The notes below the pieces were generated by a model. That model was not told the DNA's origin and did no database searches. It worked only from the letters and a program-made list of their open reading frames with translations. A program made the translations under genes and the position numbers. 64,000 nucleotides of DNA, from assembly GCA_963666875.2 (NCBI GenBank), contig CAXXPU010000009.1, forward strand, positions 13,624 to 77,623, written 5' to 3'. This stretch comes from G963662655 sp963666875 (GTDB taxonomy: Bacteria; Cloacimonadota; Cloacimonadia; Cloacimonadales; JAIOQZ01). Below, piece after piece: positions 8,106 through 16,819 of the stretch; positions within the stretch are counted from its first letter, which is position 1, and each line of letters begins with the position of its first letter.

Positions 8106-8997
8106 ATGCAGATTGTGCCAGAAAGAAGCTTCTTTAAAAAAGAGCCATCTCCATCCAAAATTTGTTTACGATTGGTTGAAAGAAACAGGCACTACCGGTA
8201 GGTTACGAGGTGCAGAAAATGTCAATATACCTGTTCAGGATGGAGATAAAATTGAATTGCTCTGTAATGATTGTGAACAACGTTTCAGTGTGAATGAAAA
8301 GTATTTTGCAGAAAATATTTTCTATCCTTATGTCAATAGTTTGGATGAATTCATGAGGAGAATAGAGAAAGAACAAGTATTCTCATACGATGAACGTCTG
8401 CTGAGATTTATAATATCATTACAGTGGAGGCGGGCCGTAACCAAACCCAAGGTTTTCAGTGATTTCAATAACTCTGATAAAATGAATAGGGAAGTAGTCA
8501 AGGCAGAACAAGCTTGGAGTGATTATTTACTTGAGAAAAGAAAGGATACTGGCGTAGGTTCAACGTATATGATTTTCTTCTGGAACTTCATTGAAGCAGA
8601 AGGTGCTTCCTTTGAAGGATTACCTCCAAGAATCAATTCACATTTACTTAGAAATGTTGATAGTACGTATGCGGCCTGTGAAAACTCTTTGTTTATGTAC
8701 TCAAAACTTGGGCCAATTGCATTTATTACGATGCTTTTTCCCACTTCTGTCCCGAAAATGCCTGACTGTCGAGTGAAAAGGAGCGGTAGTATCTCGACGT
8801 CGCAGATTTTAGGGAATATTCACATAAATGAATTTCTTTTTAGAAATCGCCCAAGTGAAATCAATGCAATTATCGAACAAATTTCCGATACTCAAAAAAG
8901 TAAAACCATCCAAAGAATGCAACAGAATCCAGATCGGGCATACAATTCACAAGCATACAAAGTGTTGCAAACCGATCGGGAGCTGCGCAAGAAGTAG
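8098..8997 (+). CDS. Zn-binding, HNH-like hypothetical protein
   Basis: A 299-residue soluble protein starting MSKCRLCQKEASLKKSHLHP at an ATG that overlaps the end of the Sel1 gene. Two CxxC pairs (CRLCQK near residue 4 and CNDCEQ near 59) flank a conserved SHLHPKFVYDWL stretch. This spacing resembles the treble-clef zinc core of HNH-type proteins, with SH-x-H-P as the histidine element, but I cannot confirm a nuclease active site. The remainder is helical with no membrane segments. AT-rich, like its partner. The open frame begins at 8047, but the extra 17 residues lie wholly inside the Sel1 gene. Confidence 0.75.
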   Translation: MSKCRLCQKEASLKKSHLHPKFVYDWLKETGTTGRLRGAENVNIPVQDGDKIELLCNDCEQRFSVNEKYFAENIFYPYVNSLDEFMRRIEKEQVFSYDERLLRFIISLQWRRAVTKPKVFSDFNNSDKMNREVVKAEQAWSDYLLEKRKDTGVGSTYMIFFWNFIEAEGASFEGLPPRINSHLLRNVDSTYAACENSLFMYSKLGPIAFITMLFPTSVPKMPDCRVKRSGSISTSQILGNIHINEFLFRNRPSEINAIIEQISDTQKSKTIQRMQQNPDRAYNSQAYKVLQTDRELRKK

Positions 8998-9055
8998 ATA
9001 GATATTCTCTTTGTTTTAGCTCTGCTGCATGATGAGGGGGAGAGCCAAGAAAATG

Positions 9056-9159
9056 ATAACCCCCCTTAATCCCCCCTTGTCAGGGGGGTGAGTGAACGGA
9101 CATGCTTGCGCTCGATCACTTCCTCACCCCCCTGACAAGGGGGGATTAAGGGGGGTTAT
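9056..9159. repeat. Perfect 37-bp-arm inverted repeat between convergent genes
   Basis: Arms 9056-9092 and 9123-9159 are exact reverse complements around a 30-base loop. Each arm itself contains a CCCCCC-TTGTCA-GGGGGG palindrome, so the unit can fold as one long cruciform or as two small hairpins. It lies between the plus-strand gene ending at 8997 and the minus-strand pfkA ending at 9177. It could serve as a bidirectional terminator or be a mobile palindromic repeat. Confidence 0.85.
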
Positions 9160-9176
9160 TCAATATTCCTGAAGCT

Positions 9177-10274
9177 CTAGTCCCCCAGACAGATACCGAG
9201 TCCGCGCGCGGTGTGGAGGATATTGGAATCCATGCCGATGTAGTTGTACTTGGAGATGGCTTCCTTGATGGGCACGGCCTTGATGTCCTGATCGCGGTAG
9301 GCGACCATGTAGCCCCACTTCTCCTGCATGACCAGCTCGAACGCTTTTACGCCGAACTGCGTCGCCAGGACGCGGTCGAACGCGCATGGCGAGCCGCCGC
9401 GCTGCAAGTGACCGAGGATCGAGACGCGCATGTCCTCTTCGATGCCGACTTCCTTGAGCTCCGCCATGAGTCGTATCCCGGCGCCGCCGAGGCGGATGTG
9501 CTCGTAGCCGACCTCTTCGCTCTTCTCTCCGACCACGGAACCGCCCTTGGGCTTGGCGCCCTCGGCGATGACGATGTTCACGAAGCCGCGTCCACGCTGG
9601 TATCGACTGCGGATGCGGTCGCGGATGACGTTTATGTCGTAGGGGATTTCGGGGATGAGGCAGATTTCAGCGCCGCCACCAATGGCGGAGTAGAGAGCAA
9701 TCCAGCCGGCATCGCGTCCCATCACCTCGAGGATCATGGTGCGGTTGTGGCTTTCGGCGGTCGAGACGAGTTTATCCACCGCGTCGGTGGCGATCTCGAC
9801 GGCTGTCTGGAAGCCGAAGGTGAAATCGGTGCTGGCGAGGTCGTTGTCGATGGTCTTGGGCACGCCGACGATGTTCAGCCCCTTTTCGAAGAGACCCTGC
9901 GAAATCCGCTGGGAACCGTCGCCGCCGATGCTGATCACGGCATGGATGTTCTGGTACTTGAGGGTGCGGAGCAGTTCGTCGGAGCGATCGACTGTTGTCC
10001 ACGTGCCGTCCGCATTCTCGATAGGCCAGGCGAACGGGCCGCCCTTGTTGGTGGTGCGAATGATGGTGCCGCCCTTGACGTGGATGCCCGCGACACGGGA
10101 TTTATCCAGTCGGACGATCTCCATCGGTTCCTTCAGGACGCCGTTGTAAGCTTCGATGCTGCCCAGAACTTCCCAGCCCGGTTCCTGGCAGGCGCGTTTA
10201 ACGATTCCACGGATGACGGCGTTCAGACCCGGACAATCTCCTCCACCGGTTAAGACCAGAACTCGTTTATTCAT
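9177..10274 (-). CDS. pfkA: 6-phosphofructokinase
   Basis: Phosphorylates fructose 6-phosphate to fructose 1,6-bisphosphate in glycolysis. The 365-residue protein starts MNKRVLVLTGGGDCPGLNAV at an ATG (10274) preceded by AGGGGG; the longer frame to 10337 is not supported. Motifs: SIGGDGSQRI (Gly120), VPKTIDNDL (Lys140), MGRDAGWIALYSAIGG and LGHLQRGGSPCAFDR. Gly at the E. coli 104-equivalent predicts ATP as donor, while Lys at the 124-equivalent is usual in PPi-dependent and plant/trypanosome-type enzymes, so the donor is ATP or PPi, with ATP favoured. It follows the hybrid kinase gene by 82 bases on the same strand. Confidence 0.95.
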   Translation of the reverse strand: MNKRVLVLTGGGDCPGLNAVIRGIVKRACQEPGWEVLGSIEAYNGVLKEPMEIVRLDKSRVAGIHVKGGTIIRTTNKGGPFAWPIENADGTWTTVDRSDELLRTLKYQNIHAVISIGGDGSQRISQGLFEKGLNIVGVPKTIDNDLASTDFTFGFQTAVEIATDAVDKLVSTAESHNRTMILEVMGRDAGWIALYSAIGGGAEICLIPEIPYDINVIRDRIRSRYQRGRGFVNIVIAEGAKPKGGSVVGEKSEEVGYEHIRLGGAGIRLMAELKEVGIEEDMRVSILGHLQRGGSPCAFDRVLATQFGVKAFELVMQEKWGYMVAYRDQDIKAVPIKEAISKYNYIGMDSNILHTARGLGICLGD

Positions 10275-10356
10275 GATTCCCCCTGAGGTGTTCAACATTC
10301 TGAATACGTAGAATATTGCATGGAATAAGTATGGCAAGCAAAAAAAAGATGGAGAC

Positions 10357-13104
10357 TCAGGAGTTGGTGGTCAGTTGGTGTGCTGCCAGCGACATCTCCT
10401 TCAGCGTATATGGTTTCTGGATGAAGAGATTCGCGCCGGCGTCCATCACTTCTTGTACGCGGCGGTCCATGCGATAGCCGGAAGCGATTGCGATCCGTAC
10501 GTCCGGATTGACCTTCTTGATCTCGAAGTAGGCCTCCTTGCCAGACATATTCGGCATGACCATATCCATGATGATTGCGTCGATCTCATTCTGACGCTGC
10601 TTGTAGGTCTCCACGCCGATTTCTCCGTCTTCGGCGATGATCACCTTGTATCCCAGCACGCGAAGGATATCCCGAGCCGTTGCGCGGATGATATCGTTGT
10701 CGTCAACGACCAGGATTGTGCCGGATCCCCTCAGTAGCGACTCTCTCTTCGCCGAAGCCTCTGTCACTTGCTGGGATTTCTCGACCGCGACAGGGATGAA
10801 GAGATTGAATACCGTGCCGATCCCAACCTCGGAGTAGATGTCGATGAATCCGCCATGCTGACGGATGATGTTGTAAACCATCGACAAGCCCAGCCCGGTT
10901 CCCTGGATCTGCTTCTTCAAGGAGAAGAACGGCTCGAAGATCTTGGATACGGTGTTCGTATCCATGCCAACGCCGCTATCGCCGATGGATAAACGCCAGT
11001 ATTTTATCAGTAGGGCTTCGGGGTGATTTTCCGTGAATATCGAATCCGCATCGATCTCCTTGATGGAAATGGACAATTGTCCGCCATGTTTTTCGGATGG
11101 ATCCCGCATGATGGTCATGGCGTGAGAGGCGTTGATGAACAGGTTGAGAAGCGCTTGTTCGATCTGGTTGGCCTGGGCCCGGCACAATGTTTCTTCGCCG
11201 GGATACTCGGTGATAATCTCAATCGATTTGTCGAAGGTATTGCGGCATATCTGCAAAACGTTCTCGACCGATTTTCGCAGATCGATCTCCTTGAAATTGA
11301 TTTCCCGTTTCTGCGATATCGTCAGGAGTTGCTCGACGACTTCCTTTGCACGTGTTGCGGATTGACTGATGATATCCGAATAGCGAATCAACTTGTTTTT
11401 ATCAACCTTGTCCTTCGCCATTTCATACTCGATCAGGGTGATCGTTCCTGTTATTCCGCCCAGAATGTTATTGAAATCGTGCGCCAGTCCACCTGCGAGA
11501 TTGCCGATAACTTCCATCTTCTGCGCCTGAAGAAGCTGTCGATCCTTGATGCTGGCTTCCGTGATGTCGTCGATTCGCAGGACGACTCCACTGATTCCGT
11601 TTAGTTGTAATGGATTGAAATGCACTTGTAGGTATCGCTCTTTGTCCCTGTACATACACTGAAACACGATTTGGTAATGCTCATTGGTTTCAAGCGAAAG
11701 ATTGAATTCATCCTTGTGTTCTTCAAGGAAGGGCAGGCATTCAAGGTACTGCTTCCCGATCGCCTGTTCTCTTGGAATACCGGTGAAATCGCATGCGGTT
11801 TGATTCCATTGAGAGATAACGCCATCCGAAGCAACCGTGATCAGGCTGGAATCAAGCGAATTGACGATGTTGTCCAGATACTCCCTCGCGGCTTTCGATT
11901 GCGCTTCGGCGATCTTGAGTTTGCGACTCTCTTTCTGGATTTCTTCGCTGGTTTCCTGGAGCGATTTCATGAAGGAATTGAAGTACCCCGCCAGGATGTA
12001 TATCTCGTTGTTCTTGATTACGGGAACCCGCACGGAGAGGTCGCCGTTCGAACCTTTCTCGAAAGCCGTCTGGAGTTCCCGGATTGGTTTGATGATCGTA
12101 TTGCGCGACCAGATAAAGAACACGACGAAGATGGTCAGGGATGTAACAAGGAAGAATAGCATCAGATATTTGAAAATCGACAATGGATAGTAGAACTCAC
12201 TGTAGTAGCCAGTTGATACGACGATCCATTTGAGCTCGGGATAATCGTTGAAATAGGCGATCTTCCGACGGGCTTCTTTCTCGGATTGATTCTTCCAGCT
12301 GTATTCGAGACTGCCGTTCCGTTCTGTAATGAAGTACTGCATCAACGGGAATCCGGAGTTGTCTTTCAATTGGCTTTGATTGCCAGTGAGTGTCGGATGG
12401 ATTACAATGTTTCCCTTGTAATCGATGACAGATGCGTATCCGGTTTTTCCGAACTTCTGAGAGGAAATTACTTCTTGAATATCATGGATTTCAATCAAGC
12501 TGAGGAACTCGTCACGGTAGGATGATGCAGCGATTACCCATTGCCAGGGTTCATAATATGCAATGTACATGGCTTTGTTTCGAGGAAATTCATCGCTTGG
12601 ATTTTTCCATTCGTATTCCATATAACCCTGTTTCATTTGGAAGGCACGTTGAACGAATTCGAAAGTGCTGACGTCCTCGCCTTCCATCTGAGGATGTACG
12701 GCAAGGGGTATATGGTCTTTTCCATACGAGATATCCCATACGAAGATGTATCCTGTATCACCGATGGTCTGCGAAAGGAGTACTTTTCGGAGTTCTTCGA
12801 TCCCTTTTTCACGAGAGATGTCACCATCCCGAATCATTTCATCATATCGATGAATTATTTCGAGGTTCTTTTCAGCGATAGCGCGCAGATAGTTTCGTAT
12901 CGAGACATCAACGGCTTGTTTGGTTAGCTTGAGTGTGCTTGCAGTAGCTGATTTTAGCTCTGTTTCTATCGAATCTTCGATATTCGCCTTTAAAATGAAG
13001 AATGCGATTGAAAGGAAAAGGACGAACAGCAGAAGCATTACCGAAAACAGTAATATTATCTTTATGTTCAGGTATATATTCTTGTTTCGAATTTGATACC
13101 CCAT
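10357..13104 (-). CDS. Double-Cache hybrid sensor histidine kinase
   Basis: A 915-residue membrane sensor. TM1 is near residues 12-38. Two single-Cache (Cache_2-like) modules lie outside the membrane: TGYIFVWDISYG...AYYEPWQWVIAAS and TGYASVIDYKGNIVIHPTL...WIVVSTGY. TM2 is near 310-335. Then come HAMP (IKPIRELQTAFEKGSNGDLS), coiled coil, PAS (about 410-520), HisKA with phospho-His542 (LAGGLAHDFNNIL), HATPase (DSGVGMD, GTGLGLSMVYNII) and a C-terminal receiver with phospho-Asp847 (AIIMDMVMPNMSG). Double Cache modules typically bind small organic ligands such as carboxylates. No separate output regulator is adjacent, so the terminal receiver may relay to an Hpt or regulator elsewhere. Confidence 0.93.
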   Translation of the reverse strand: MGYQIRNKNIYLNIKIILLFSVMLLLFVLFLSIAFFILKANIEDSIETELKSATASTLKLTKQAVDVSIRNYLRAIAEKNLEIIHRYDEMIRDGDISREKGIEELRKVLLSQTIGDTGYIFVWDISYGKDHIPLAVHPQMEGEDVSTFEFVQRAFQMKQGYMEYEWKNPSDEFPRNKAMYIAYYEPWQWVIAASSYRDEFLSLIEIHDIQEVISSQKFGKTGYASVIDYKGNIVIHPTLTGNQSQLKDNSGFPLMQYFITERNGSLEYSWKNQSEKEARRKIAYFNDYPELKWIVVSTGYYSEFYYPLSIFKYLMLFFLVTSLTIFVVFFIWSRNTIIKPIRELQTAFEKGSNGDLSVRVPVIKNNEIYILAGYFNSFMKSLQETSEEIQKESRKLKIAEAQSKAAREYLDNIVNSLDSSLITVASDGVISQWNQTACDFTGIPREQAIGKQYLECLPFLEEHKDEFNLSLETNEHYQIVFQCMYRDKERYLQVHFNPLQLNGISGVVLRIDDITEASIKDRQLLQAQKMEVIGNLAGGLAHDFNNILGGITGTITLIEYEMAKDKVDKNKLIRYSDIISQSATRAKEVVEQLLTISQKREINFKEIDLRKSVENVLQICRNTFDKSIEIITEYPGEETLCRAQANQIEQALLNLFINASHAMTIMRDPSEKHGGQLSISIKEIDADSIFTENHPEALLIKYWRLSIGDSGVGMDTNTVSKIFEPFFSLKKQIQGTGLGLSMVYNIIRQHGGFIDIYSEVGIGTVFNLFIPVAVEKSQQVTEASAKRESLLRGSGTILVVDDNDIIRATARDILRVLGYKVIIAEDGEIGVETYKQRQNEIDAIIMDMVMPNMSGKEAYFEIKKVNPDVRIAIASGYRMDRRVQEVMDAGANLFIQKPYTLKEMSLAAHQLTTNS

Positions 13105-13499
13105 CTCTTTCCCTTTCTCTTAAGTACTTCGGAATATTACAGTGTGAATCACTCAATGATAATATAATGAAAACAATTCACGACAAACATGTTTTTCATA
13201 AATTATCATGGGCGAGACAGTTGCTGGCATGATCATTGCCAATGAATTGGAATTCCAAAGGTATGCCCGCAGGATGTCGCAGACTGTAGTATCTGAAAAA
13301 ACAGATGGCTCAATGGGTGAGGCGTAAAGGTTCGCCATGTGACTATCAGTGATTGCATCACAGGTGATCCCATAGTTTCGGGTACTTATCGGAAATAATA
13401 GATCACGGAAAACAACGCAGTGTCATCGCGGATGATTCTGCTGAAATAGACTCAATCAACTTGTTCAGGTATCGCCGGCGTCCCCCTACGGATGCCGGT
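13105..13499. other. Non-coding gap
   Basis: A stretch of 395 bases between two minus-strand genes with no convincing gene. It should contain the promoter of the kinase gene at its left end; I see no clear -35/-10 pair. At 13475-13498 a hairpin (CCGGCGTCC-CCCTAC-GGATGCCGG, one G-U pair) sits just past the AMP-ligase stop but lacks a U tract on the minus strand. Confidence 0.5.
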
Positions 13500-15023
13500 T
13501 TACTTATTCTCTTTCCAGTCTCTACAAATCTTCTCGACTTCCCTGAAATTAACTTTGCCGCTGGACATAAGTGGAATGTCCTCGATAACATGGAAGTCCT
13601 TGGGAATCGCGATGGAAGGCAGTTCCTTCGCCATGAGTTTCTTGATGTGCTTCACGTTGATCTCGTTTGTCGTAACGACGGCGACGATCTCCGAGCCCTT
13701 GACGGGATTGGGTATATCCACAGCACAGCAGATGGTTCCCTCCGGAAGTAACTTCTCAAGTACCGATTCGACTTTGACCAGCGAAACCATCTCACCGCCG
13801 ATCTTGACAAATCGTTTTAATCTGCCACGGTGCCATAGATAACCGTCTTCGTCCATCACGCCCATATCCCCGGTTTCATACCATCCGTTGTGGATGCGCA
13901 GCGATGTCTCCTCGATATCGTGATAGTAACCCTTCATGACGTTATCGCCTTTGACCATGATCTTGCCCTCTTTGCCGCGGGGAAGTTCGCGATTGGATTC
14001 ACGATCGACGATTTTTACCTGAACGCTGGGCAGAGGCAGTCCGACACTACCGGGCTTGTTTCTGCCGGGGAGATTGGTAGAGATTACAGGGCTTGTCTCG
14101 GTGGCTCCGTATCCTTCACAGACCTCGAGGTTATGCATGCGCAGGTATTCTTCCCGAATCTGACGGGTTAGTTTGTCCGCTCCCGCGACGGCGATGCGAA
14201 CGGTGTTGAAATCGCCTTTGTCACTTTTCTTCAAATAGCCGTGGTAAAAGGTCGGTGTCCCTACCATGACGGTGACTTTGTGATCTCTGATCGAGTCGCA
14301 TATCAATCGGTAATCCAGTGGATTCGCGTGGGCTACGATCGTGTTTCCGTGGGTGATGGGAAGCCACATGTCGATGGTGAGTCCGAAGACATGGAAGAGC
14401 GGCAGGTTTGCCAGGAAGACGTCTTCTTCCGCAATCCTTAGAATCTGGTGCACGTCTCGAAGGTTCGTAGCAATGTTCTTGTGAGACAGTTCCACCGCTT
14501 TCGGATCTTTTTCGCTTCCGCTCGTGAAGAGAATAACCGCAGTATCGTCCCGACTGATCTTCGGCATGAGGGTTTTCAGAATTCGCGAAGGTAGCTTTGC
14601 CTTCAGGGCGGCTGTAATCTTGTCCACGAGAGTGACCTTCTTGAGTATATCCTCGATGAAAATCATTCCGTTCATTGGCGCAAGTCTGATTGCTTCGAGG
14701 AGTTTGCGACTGGTGATGATCGTGGTGAAATTGCATTTTTCACGGGCGAAGATGCAGTTTTCCTTAGCGCCTGTCGAATAATTCAGCATGACGGGTGTCT
14801 TTTTAGACATCAGTACGCCCAGAATCGACAACATACATCCTGCGGAAGTCGGCAACATGATTCCGATATGCGATTCGGGGAAGGATGAGACCTTTCTGGC
14901 CAGGATCAGTGACGCGATGAGCATTCGTTCGTAGGTGAAAATACTACCAGTCGCGACATCGTTTACCGCGACGCGACTGCCGTTTTTCTTGGCTGCTTCG
15001 ATAAATGCGATGTGCAAAATCAT
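13500..15023 (-). CDS. AMP-dependent acyl-CoA/acyl-ACP synthetase
   Basis: ANL-superfamily adenylating enzyme, 507 residues, which activates a carboxylic acid as an acyl-AMP and transfers it to CoA or ACP. Motifs in order: FTSGSEKDPKAVELSHKNI (A3 P-loop, residues about 165-183; the usual TGTT is SEKD), ANLPLFHVFGLTIDMWLP, EGYGATETSPVIS (A5), WYETGDMGVMDEDGYLWHRGR (A7/A8) and SSGKVNFREV with the catalytic Lys (A10). The LFHVFG and GYGATETSP pattern is closest to the Aas/acyl-ACP synthetase group, so long or medium-chain fatty acids are likely. The N-terminus begins directly in the domain. The ATG at 15023 lacks a strong ribosome site. Confidence 0.88.
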   Translation of the reverse strand: MILHIAFIEAAKKNGSRVAVNDVATGSIFTYERMLIASLILARKVSSFPESHIGIMLPTSAGCMLSILGVLMSKKTPVMLNYSTGAKENCIFAREKCNFTTIITSRKLLEAIRLAPMNGMIFIEDILKKVTLVDKITAALKAKLPSRILKTLMPKISRDDTAVILFTSGSEKDPKAVELSHKNIATNLRDVHQILRIAEEDVFLANLPLFHVFGLTIDMWLPITHGNTIVAHANPLDYRLICDSIRDHKVTVMVGTPTFYHGYLKKSDKGDFNTVRIAVAGADKLTRQIREEYLRMHNLEVCEGYGATETSPVISTNLPGRNKPGSVGLPLPSVQVKIVDRESNRELPRGKEGKIMVKGDNVMKGYYHDIEETSLRIHNGWYETGDMGVMDEDGYLWHRGRLKRFVKIGGEMVSLVKVESVLEKLLPEGTICCAVDIPNPVKGSEIVAVVTTNEINVKHIKKLMAKELPSIAIPKDFHVIEDIPLMSSGKVNFREVEKICRDWKENK

Positions 15024-15050
15024 ACGTTACCCCGGTTTTCTATACGAAAC

Positions 15051-15074
15051 AGGTTCGGATTTCACCCCGAACCT
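15051..15074 (-). terminator. Hairpin after carbamate kinase
   Basis: AGGTTCGG / CCGAACCT stem (8 bp) with an 8-base loop, directly downstream of the carbamate kinase stop on the minus strand, followed by GTTTCGTATAG. The U tract is weak. Confidence 0.55.
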
Positions 15075-15081
15075 GCTACCG

Positions 15082-16026
15082 TTATCTTGATATTATCGTT
15101 CCCGTTTTACCGGCGAAAGCGTCGAGCACCTTCTCGATGGAGGTAATCAGCACCTCTTTGCCGCCTCGCTCGATGAAGCGGATCGCGGCTTTGATCTTCG
15201 GCCCCATGCTGCCGGCGGGAAAATGTCCTTCATCACTGTATTTCTTCGCGTCTTGCAGTGATATGTGAGAAAGCTCCTTCTGCTCCGGTTTTCCGAAGTT
15301 GATACAGACTTTCTCGACGCCGGTCAGAATGACCAGCCGTTCTGCGTCGATCTTCTCTGCAAGCAGCGCGGATGCGTAATCCTTGTCGATCACGGCGTCG
15401 AATCCTTCATAGGTGCCGTCTTCCTGAATGTAATACGGAACCCCGCCGCCGCCGCACGCGATCACGATCTGACCTTCCTCGATCAATCGTTTGATCGTCG
15501 GCGCCTGGATAATGTCGATGGGTAGTGGCGACGGTACCACCTGACGATAGCCGCGACCGGAGTCCTCGACCATGGTCCAGCCGTATTCGCGCTTCATGAT
15601 CTCGGCCTTGTCCTTGTCGAAGAACGGCCCGACCGGTTTGCTCGGATTTTTAATGCTGGGATCGTTACGATCAACGAGTACCTGCGATATGATGGTGATG
15701 ACGTTACGGTCAATTTCGTTCTTGATCAGAAGGTTTTGCAGTGATTGCTCGATCATGTACCCCATCGTGCCTTCGGTGGCCGCGTTCAGAACGCCCAGTG
15801 GCAGCGGCGCGATGTTCTTGTCCATGCCGGCGAGCTGTTGAATGAGCATGTTTCCGACCTGTGGACCGTTTCCGTGTGTGATTGCCAGATGATATCCCTG
15901 TCGGGCAAGCTCTGCGATTGCTGAAAGGCTGGTTCTGGTATTGGCGAACTGCTGGGTGATGGTTCCTTCCTGTCCTGCTTCGATGATTGCGTTTCCGCCA
16001 AGTGCTACGACAGCTTTGCGATTCAT
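15082..16026 (-). CDS. arcC: Carbamate kinase
   Basis: Amino-acid-kinase-fold enzyme, 314 residues, making ATP from carbamoyl phosphate + ADP in fermentative arginine/citrulline, agmatine or purine degradation. The N-terminal KAVVALGGNAIIEAGQEGT, THGNGPQVGNML, LVDRNDPSIKNPSKPVGPF, VPSPLPIDIIQ, IVIACGGGGVPYY, DAVIDKDYASALLAEK and SMGPKIKAAIRFIE are diagnostic. I chose the ATG at 16026 (MNRKAVVALGG) with GAGG six bases upstream; the frame can be read from 16038. No arginine deiminase or carbamoyltransferase lies nearby, so the source of carbamoyl phosphate cannot be read from context. Confidence 0.95.
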   Translation of the reverse strand: MNRKAVVALGGNAIIEAGQEGTITQQFANTRTSLSAIAELARQGYHLAITHGNGPQVGNMLIQQLAGMDKNIAPLPLGVLNAATEGTMGYMIEQSLQNLLIKNEIDRNVITIISQVLVDRNDPSIKNPSKPVGPFFDKDKAEIMKREYGWTMVEDSGRGYRQVVPSPLPIDIIQAPTIKRLIEEGQIVIACGGGGVPYYIQEDGTYEGFDAVIDKDYASALLAEKIDAERLVILTGVEKVCINFGKPEQKELSHISLQDAKKYSDEGHFPAGSMGPKIKAAIRFIERGGKEVLITSIEKVLDAFAGKTGTIISR

Positions 16027-16057
16027 TTCGTACCTCAACTTCCATTGAAAAGAAAGT

Positions 16058-16079
16058 GACCCGATCCTGAGATTGGGTC
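16058..16079 (-). terminator. Hairpin upstream of carbamate kinase
   Basis: GACCCAATC-TCAG-GATCGGGTC (one mismatch) followed by ACTTTCTTTTC on the minus strand. It would end transcription from ispF, although the ispF stop is about 150 bases away. The stem and tail resemble the hairpin at 59703-59728. Confidence 0.55.
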
Positions 16080-16233
16080 ATTTATCTCCAATAAGTTCTG
16101 ATTTCATTTTGTTGAATGAGATGCAGAAAAACATCATTCCATTGTAACGAAAACCCATAGCTGAAATATGTCGCAAACGTCAAGCTTTTTGTAAGGAGTC
16201 AGGAGACAGGAGGGAGAGGCGGTGGCGTTTTCT

Positions 16234-16713
16234 TTATTCCTCGACAGCGGTGACGACAGCGAACGCCTGTACGCCCTCGCCGCGTCCGAAATCGGTGAGT
16301 CCTTCGCCCGTGGTGGCCGTGATGCCGATGTCCTGCGGCTCAATGGGCAGGATTTCCGAGAGGCGTTGACGCATGGCGTCTATCATCGGGGTGATCATCG
16401 GTTTCTTGCATTCGATACTGATCGAGAGGTGGGTGAGACGGAAATCACCGAGGTATTTGAGCGCTTCCAGCAGATAAACCGCGCTGTCGTCGATACCATC
16501 TTCAAGGCACATCCGGTCGCTTTCCTTGCCGATGATGTTGACCCCGGTGATACCCGAGATCGCGTTGGTGATCGCGTGCATGACTGCGTCCGCGTCGCTG
16601 TTGCCTTTCAGCCCAGGCAGTCCCGGGAATTCGATTCCGCCGAGGATGAACGGCTTGTTCATATCGTCACCGATCCGGTGACTGTCCTGTCCGATACCTG
16701 TTTTGATTCTCAT
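16234..16713 (-). CDS. ispF: 2-C-methyl-D-erythritol 2,4-cyclodiphosphate synthase
   Basis: MEP-pathway enzyme converting CDP-methylerythritol 2-phosphate to the cyclodiphosphate with release of CMP. It has 159 residues, the normal length. MRIKTGIGQDSHRI carries the D-x-H zinc pair, KGNSDADAVMHAITNAISG holds the third zinc His, and ECKKPMI and ITATTGEGLTDFGRGEGVQAFA are typical. The start may be 16713 (MRIKTG) or 16722 (MQRMRIKTG); neither has a good ribosome site. The usual partner ispD is not adjacent. The upstream region is the repeat-rich, DnaA-box-containing gap next to the IS110 element. Confidence 0.95.
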   Translation of the reverse strand: MRIKTGIGQDSHRIGDDMNKPFILGGIEFPGLPGLKGNSDADAVMHAITNAISGITGVNIIGKESDRMCLEDGIDDSAVYLLEALKYLGDFRLTHLSISIECKKPMITPMIDAMRQRLSEILPIEPQDIGITATTGEGLTDFGRGEGVQAFAVVTAVEE

Positions 16714-16750
16714 GCGTTGCATTTTAATGTCATGCGTTCGTTGTCAACAT

Positions 16751-16778
16751 TTCTGGAAATAAAAGCAGGAATACCCCC
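16751..16778. repeat. Repeat block flanking the IS110 locus (left copy)
   Basis: Bases 16751-16766 (TTCTGGAAATAAAAGC) recur as an exact direct copy at 18440-18455. The adjoining CAGGAATACCCCC (16766-16778) recurs inverted at 18427-18439. The copies bracket the transposase region at about 1.7 kb spacing. Confidence 0.7.
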
Positions 16779-16819
16779 ATTTTTCTGTGGAATCTTGGTT
16801 CGATGAATATTGATCGATG

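Noticed and set aside
13475..13498. Terminator for the AMP-ligase gene
   Set aside because: The hairpin is good, but the following minus-strand sequence lacks a U tract, so I list it only as part of the gap.
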